DNA from: CAZMGB01 sp964565775
Lineage (GTDB): Bacteria > Chloroflexota > Dehalococcoidia > DSTF01 > JALHUB01
DNA length: 64,000 nt
Assembly: GCA_964565775.1 (NCBI GenBank)
Contig: CAZMGB010000010.1
Span: 1 to 64,000, forward strand
Direction: 5' to 3'
Shown here: piece after piece, positions 59,358 to 64,000 of the stretch
Layout of the letters: each line of letters begins with the position of its first letter
Numbering within the stretch: the stretch's first letter is position 1
Program-made: the position numbers and the translations under genes
Notes under the pieces: generated by a model
The model's database searches: none
Told to the model about the DNA's origin: nothing
Seen by the model: only the letters and a program-made list of their open reading frames with translations

Positions 59358-61205
59358 ATGGAGACCGATGGCTACTGGAAGAGGCTGGCCAGGCAGAGGC
59401 TATCCAGGCGCAGGATGCTCGCGGGCGCCGCCGCCGTCGGCGCCGGCCTAGCGGCCGTGCCCCTGGTGGGGTGCGGCGGAGGCGGAGGAGGAGAGCAGGC
59501 AGAGCCAACACCGGAAGGCACGCCCTCCACCGTCATGCACCTCGTCCCCGCAACGAGTCGCGGCGGTACGGTGAGAGAGTTCGGGTATGAAGCCTTTCCC
59601 CTGGACACCCTCGATCCCCACCAGACCCAGTTCGGCCCCCTTACCACCATGATGTCCGCCATCTTCAGTAGGGTGCTCCTCTACCAGGACGTCTATGAAG
59701 GCATCATCGAACCGGACATGGCCCAGACCATGCCCGAGCAGCCCGATGAGCTGACATACATCATCAAGCTCTGGCCCAACATCACCTTCCACGACACGCC
59801 TCAGATCCGGACGAATCTGAAGAACATTGCACCCGAGCTTCCCGGCCGCCAGCTCACGGTCGAGGACATCAAGTACTCCTTCGAGCGCCAGATCAACGAG
59901 AACAGCCCCAAGAGCGCCCTCTACTACCGCAAGGGCCACTGGCAGACGGTAGACAAGTTCGAAGTCGTCGACCCCCTGACCCTCACGATCACCACTAAGC
60001 GGCCCACGGGCCCGTTCCTCCATTTCCTCGCTGATAGCTACGCCTTCATCATAGGGAAGGAGCTGGTCGACCCCAAGACGGACGAGATGAACGGCGTCGA
60101 GCGGATGGTGGGCACGGGGCCCTTCATAATGGAGAAGTTTGTTGCCCTCCAGCTATCGAAGGGCAAGCGCAATCCCAACTGGTTCGGCAAGGACGTGAAG
60201 GCAGACCTGGGGCTGACCGACCGGCCCATCATCGATGGCTACGAGATCGCCTTCACACCTGGCGACATTACGGCCCGCGAGGCGGCGTTCCGCAGCAAAC
60301 AGGTCGATAGCATGGGGGCCGACAACCCCAAGACGGTGGAGCGCATTGCCGGTGAGCTGGGGCTTCCCTGGGACCAGACTCTCGGCAGCGGGCTCGTGAG
60401 CAGCCGCTTCTTGGTCGACGACTCGCCGGCTGCCAGGACACCGTTCAAGGACCTAAGGCTGCGAAAGGCCATTCACCTGGCGGTGGACCGCAACGAGATG
60501 GTCCAGCAGGCGCTACTGGGAGGGGGCTACCCCTGCGGGCCGGTGGCACAGGCCAACAAGAAGTGGGCCTTCACGCCGGCGGAGCTGGCCACCAAGCCCG
60601 GCTACCGCTTCGGCGCGGCGGAGCGAGAGGAGGACATAAGCGAGGCGAAGAAGTTGTGGGAGGCCGCCGGCGGGTCGGCGGTGGGTACCGTCCACGTGCT
60701 CTACGCAGGCATCCCCGACTACGTCCCGGGGTTCTTCCCCCAGTTCCAGGCCAAGCTCAAGGACGTGCTTGGTCTGGAGATCGACGGTGAGCTGGACCCG
60801 ACCGGCTACACCACGATCGCTGAAGGCCTGCTGAACAAGAGCCTGGTTATGACTTACAACTTCGACAACGGCTGGAACGATCTGCACGACTACGTCTATC
60901 CCTACTTCCACAGCGGGGGGCCGAAGAACTCCTTCATGCTCGTCGATCCGGAGCTCGACCGCATGCTCGACGCGGAGCAAGAGGAGATGGACTACGAGAA
61001 GCGTCGCCAGTTGGGCTTCGAGATCCAGGACTATCTCCTCGACAAGGTCGTGGCGATGCCCATATGGATGTCGACTATCAATTCGAATGTGCAATGGGCC
61101 TACTACATGAACAGCTGGCGCACGCCCTGGTTTGACTCCGGCTTCCACCGGGCCGACTTCTGGTTCGACCAGAACGACCCCAACTGGCGGGGTAGGCCCT
61201 CCTAG
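59358..61205 (+). CDS. ABC substrate-binding lipoprotein (SBP_bac_5), tandem copy B
   Basis: The 615-residue paralogue of copy A begins 39 bases after it and shares the Tat signal (RLSRRRMLAGAAAVGAG, lipobox LVGC) and long identical stretches such as EQPDELTYIIKLWPNITFH. Differences cluster in the ligand-facing region (GYEIAFTPGDITAREAAFRSKQVD; LGSGLVSSRFLVDDSPAARTPF) and the C-terminus. This points to recent duplication with ligand divergence. GGGAGGAAG precedes the ATG. Confidence 0.93.
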   Translation: METDGYWKRLARQRLSRRRMLAGAAAVGAGLAAVPLVGCGGGGGGEQAEPTPEGTPSTVMHLVPATSRGGTVREFGYEAFPLDTLDPHQTQFGPLTTMMSAIFSRVLLYQDVYEGIIEPDMAQTMPEQPDELTYIIKLWPNITFHDTPQIRTNLKNIAPELPGRQLTVEDIKYSFERQINENSPKSALYYRKGHWQTVDKFEVVDPLTLTITTKRPTGPFLHFLADSYAFIIGKELVDPKTDEMNGVERMVGTGPFIMEKFVALQLSKGKRNPNWFGKDVKADLGLTDRPIIDGYEIAFTPGDITAREAAFRSKQVDSMGADNPKTVERIAGELGLPWDQTLGSGLVSSRFLVDDSPAARTPFKDLRLRKAIHLAVDRNEMVQQALLGGGYPCGPVAQANKKWAFTPAELATKPGYRFGAAEREEDISEAKKLWEAAGGSAVGTVHVLYAGIPDYVPGFFPQFQAKLKDVLGLEIDGELDPTGYTTIAEGLLNKSLVMTYNFDNGWNDLHDYVYPYFHSGGPKNSFMLVDPELDRMLDAEQEEMDYEKRRQLGFEIQDYLLDKVVAMPIWMSTINSNVQWAYYMNSWRTPWFDSGFHRADFWFDQNDPNWRGRPS

Positions 61206-61748
61206 CCGGAGGAGATTGGACGGGCGGCGAACACAAAGGAGGCGATGAAGGAAAGCGGCCGCGTGCATCGGCTGGTCAGGAGAAAGCCATCTGGGTGTCG
61301 GGCCGCGACACCCCATCAGCATCTGCGGTGTTGAGAGGGTGAGCTCTCCACGCCGGCGTCGACGAATCACGTCCTCAGGGAGGCCCCGGCTTGGCTGCGG
61401 GCCTCTCCTCTTCTGCGCTGAGCCACCCGTCGAACCTTCGGCCGCCCAACCAACCATCTGCCCCGGCAAGGGTGCCTGCGCGAGGACACACGCTCGTGTC
61501 GGTCTTTCCACAGCTTGGCTCCCGCCGTCTCGCGCGGCAGAGGGGTTTGTGATTGTCTAAGGACCCCGCGTAGGGCGGAGCTTCGGTCGGCCCTTTCCCG
61601 TCTCTCGCGCCCTGGTTCACGACAGTACTGGCGACTGAGACGCCCTGATGCTATTCTCACCGTTAGCATCATCCGCAGCGAGTCAGAGCTTGCGGCCGGA
61701 CCCGGCCGACCCGGAGCCTGGCCTGCGAGGATGCGTTGAGGTGCAAAC
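61206..61748. other. Intergenic region with a hairpin
   Basis: A 543-base gap lies between the transport genes and ald. GAGGCCC (61380-61386) can pair with GGGCCTC (61399-61405) over a 12-base loop, followed by a mildly T-rich stretch; a weak terminator candidate. Nothing else is recognised. Confidence 0.5.
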
Positions 61749-62861
61749 GTGATAGTAGGCACGGTGCGAGAAGTGAAGGTGGAGGAGTACCGGGTGGGGC
61801 TCACCCCTCACGGCGCCCACGCTCTGAGCGCCGCCGGCCATCGCGTGCTCGTCGAGCGGGGGGCAGGTGCGGGGAGCGGCTTCGACGACGCCGCCTACGA
61901 GCGGGCGGGTGCCGAACTCGTGGACTCGGCTGGCGACGTATGGCAGAAGGCAGACCTGGTGGTAAAGGTCAAGGAGCCCCAGCCCGAGGAGTTCGACAGG
62001 TTGCGCCCAGGCCTCACCCTCTTCACCTACCTTCATCTGGCCGCTGCGCCCGAGGTCACGAGTGCTCTCCTGGACCACCGCGTCGCCGCCATCGCCTACG
62101 AGACGGTGGAATCGGCCGCAGGTACTCTGCCGCTGCTGATACCTATGAGCCAGATCGCCGGCCGCATGGCGACGGAGGTCGGGGCCCAGTTCCTGCGCAA
62201 ACCCGGCCCGGGCCGGGGCAAGCTCCTGTCCGGGCTGCCGGGTGTACCGCCCGCTCGCGTCGTAATCCTTGGCTCCGGTACCGTTGGCACCAATGCCTGC
62301 GCCGTTGCCGTCGGCCTGGAGGCGCATGTTACGATGCTGGCCCGGAACCTGGAACAGATGCGCCGCCTCGAGATGGCGTGGCGAGGCCGCGTCACCGTCC
62401 TCGTCTCCAACCATCTGACCATCGTCGAGAGCCTGCTGGGCGCCGACCTTCTAGTCTGCGGCGTCTTAGTACCCGGCGGCGTCGCCCCCAAGCTGGTGAG
62501 CCGGGAGACGGTGCGGAGCATGGGTCCCGGCGCCGTCGTGGTGGACGTTTCTATCGACCAGGGCGGCTGCACCGAGACGTCCCGTCCCACCACCCACGCT
62601 GACCCCATCTACGTCGAGGAGGGTGTCGTCCACTACTGCGTTCCCAACATGCCCGGTGCCGTGCCGCACACCGCCACCGGCGCTTTGACGGCAGCCACTC
62701 TCCCCTATCTCTTGCGTCTGGCCAACCTCGGCCCGGAGGCCGCCCTACGGGCTGACCCCGGCCTGGCGAGGGGCCTCAACACCTATGACGGTCATGTCAC
62801 GTACGAGCCGATAGCTCAGGCCCAGGGTCGGCCGTACACGCCTGCGGACAGACTTCTGTAG
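61749..62861 (+). CDS. ald: Alanine dehydrogenase
   Basis: This enzyme oxidatively deaminates L-alanine to pyruvate and ammonia with NAD. It has 370 residues, normal for Ald. It begins MIVGTVREVKVEEYRVGLTPHGAHAL (the substrate Arg and the GxT region), then ADLVVKVKEPQPEEF, LLIPMSQIAGRMATEVGAQFL, the NAD fold VVILGSGTVGTNACAVAVGLEAHVTML and VVVDVSIDQGGCTETSRPTTHADP. The GTG start has GAGGTG eight bases upstream. Confidence 0.95.
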   Translation: MIVGTVREVKVEEYRVGLTPHGAHALSAAGHRVLVERGAGAGSGFDDAAYERAGAELVDSAGDVWQKADLVVKVKEPQPEEFDRLRPGLTLFTYLHLAAAPEVTSALLDHRVAAIAYETVESAAGTLPLLIPMSQIAGRMATEVGAQFLRKPGPGRGKLLSGLPGVPPARVVILGSGTVGTNACAVAVGLEAHVTMLARNLEQMRRLEMAWRGRVTVLVSNHLTIVESLLGADLLVCGVLVPGGVAPKLVSRETVRSMGPGAVVVDVSIDQGGCTETSRPTTHADPIYVEEGVVHYCVPNMPGAVPHTATGALTAATLPYLLRLANLGPEAALRADPGLARGLNTYDGHVTYEPIAQAQGRPYTPADRLL

Positions 62862-63025
62862 GCAGCGCCCACCTTGAGGGGCGCAAGAGGTGAGGTCTAC
62901 GTCGTGGCGGGCAGAGGTGTCGAGACGTTTAGGTTCCAGCAACGCCAGATCACGGGAGGCGCGTCGCATTCGCGTCTTTCTGCGCTAACGGGTTCGCTAC
63001 CACGCGCAAGAGAGGAATCAGGAGC

Positions 63026-64000
63026 ATGACTCACGAGCTGTCCACGAAGCAACTCAGGCGAACGTTTGACCCGCGGACGCTGGGCATCGAGACGACCGAG
63101 CATGTCAAGCCGTCACAACGGATAGTCGGCCAGAAGCGCGCTGTCTCAGCTCTCAGGTTTGGGCTCGGTATCCAGGAGATCGGGTTCAACATCTTCGTCG
63201 CCGGGCCACCGGGCCTCGGCAAGATGACGGCCGTGCAGGCCTTCCTGGAGGAGTTGGCCCGTCGCAAAGAGACGCCTGGAGACTTATGTTATGTCAATAA
63301 CTTCGACGACGCCTACCTTCCGAACATGTGTCGGCTGCCCGCGGGGCTCGGCCGAAAGTTCCAGCAGGACGTGAAGAGCTTCATCGACCACGTCCGTCGT
63401 GAGATCCCGAAGGCGTTCGAGAGCGACGAGTACTCCTCCAGGCGGGACGACATCGTCAAAGCGCTGGACACGGAAAGAACGCAGATGATCGAGCGCCTCG
63501 GCGAGCGCGCGGCAGAGGTAGGCTTCGCGCTCCAGGCTTCGCCCTTCGGCATGATGATGATCCCGGTCCGGGAGGGTCAACCGCTCAGCGACACGGAGTT
63601 TCAGGCTCTTTCCCCAGCGGCGCGCGAGGAGATCCAGCGTGGACGCGAGACGCTGCAGGAGGAGATGAAGGACGGTATGAAGCAGATCCGCGACCTGGAG
63701 CGCGCCGTGAAGGAGAGGGTACAGGAGCTCGACAGACGAGTTGCGCTTTACATCGTCGGCGGGCTGATCGATGACCTTGGCGAGAAGTACCACGACCTGC
63801 CCGAGATCAAAGACCATCTGGCGGCTATGCAAAAGGACATCGTCGAGAATATCGAGGCGTTCAAAGGCACCGCCTCACCGCCGACCGCGACCGCACCCGA
63901 GGGCTATCCCGGGCCCGGGGCCTGGTCGCAAGAACTGCCCTTCAGGAAGTACCAGGTGAACGTGCTGGTGGACAACGGCAAGCAAGAGGGCTCGCCCGTC
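63026..64000 (+). CDS. Lon-like ATP-dependent protease, 3' end beyond the window
   Basis: The open frame from ATG 63026 runs to the window edge (325 codons). It begins with an AAA_32-type N-terminal domain: LSTKQLRRTFDPRTLGIETTEH, VGQKRAVSALRFGLGIQE, the Walker A GPPGLGKM and VNNFDDAYLPNMCRLPAG. A helical/coiled-coil insertion follows (TLQEEMKDGMKQIRDLERAVKERVQELD). The Walker B and C-terminal Ser-Lys protease domain would lie outside. This architecture is that of the roughly 800-residue Lon-family proteases distinct from classic LonA. Confidence 0.85.
   Translation, partial: MTHELSTKQLRRTFDPRTLGIETTEHVKPSQRIVGQKRAVSALRFGLGIQEIGFNIFVAGPPGLGKMTAVQAFLEELARRKETPGDLCYVNNFDDAYLPNMCRLPAGLGRKFQQDVKSFIDHVRREIPKAFESDEYSSRRDDIVKALDTERTQMIERLGERAAEVGFALQASPFGMMMIPVREGQPLSDTEFQALSPAAREEIQRGRETLQEEMKDGMKQIRDLERAVKERVQELDRRVALYIVGGLIDDLGEKYHDLPEIKDHLAAMQKDIVENIEAFKGTASPPTATAPEGYPGPGAWSQELPFRKYQVNVLVDNGKQEGSPV

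Overview
The window is GC-rich, gene-dense bacterial DNA with sigma70-type promoters, GTG and TTG starts, many 4-base ATGA/GTGA overlaps, Tat-type lipoprotein substrate-binding proteins, and acyl-CoA, glycyl-radical and molybdopterin enzymes. It holds no rRNA or other decisive phylogenetic marker. The gene content fits an uncultivated-type Chloroflexota (Dehalococcoidia-like) or a similar subsurface or marine heterotroph; that placement is inference.

Left part (1-16.9 kb), mostly housekeeping. A tRNA-Gly, cut by the window edge, is followed by a complete phosphate-starvation operon on the minus strand (phoB-phoR-pstS-pstC-pstA-pstB-phoU) with a Pho-box-like repeat array in front of pstS. Next come tRNA-Cys, a terminator, tRNA-Leu and a small GIY-YIG protein. 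Two partial copies of tRNA 3' ends lie among them. A plus-strand block follows: gatB, yvcK, secG, a SAM hydrolase (DUF62 family) and fmt. It is closed by a bidirectional terminator facing rplY/ctc. A three-gene, translationally coupled DUF488-DUF488-dual-OB operon follows.

Middle part (16.9-28.6 kb), minus strand. Two paralogous three-gene modules (CrtC/AttH-like DUF7064-type protein, aminoglycoside-phosphotransferase-like kinase, small helical protein) flank a nucleoside hydrolase and a zinc alcohol dehydrogenase. After them come a peptide/nickel-type substrate-binding lipoprotein, a TauE/SafE permease and an MFS exporter.

Right part (29-64 kb), almost all plus strand, is the accessory and most interesting region. 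A catabolic-looking run encodes an SCP2-like protein, two short-chain dehydrogenases, a glycyl radical enzyme (GRE1), a two-subunit CoA-transferase, an MmgE/PrpD protein, an acyl-CoA dehydrogenase and an orphan molybdopterin oxidoreductase that looks like a type II DMSO-reductase-family enzyme. Then come a CrtI-like FAD oxidoreductase, a glycosidase-like barrel protein, a second glycyl radical enzyme (GRE2) with an N-terminal SCP2-like lipid-binding domain, its activase, a radical-SAM gene with an internal deletion, a HemW-like radical SAM protein, a methyltransferase, a TIGR04076-like protein, a B12-binding-type radical SAM protein and a beta-propeller protein. The window ends with a Dpp-type importer that has two permeases and two tandemly duplicated binding proteins but no ATPase genes, an alanine dehydrogenase, and the 5' part of a Lon-like protease.

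Working idea (inference): the 29-54 kb region encodes anaerobic, radical-based conversion of a hydrophobic substrate. SCP2-like domains would present it, the glycyl radical enzymes and Mo enzyme would activate it, and the CoA-transferase, acyl-CoA dehydrogenase and SDRs would process the CoA-linked products.
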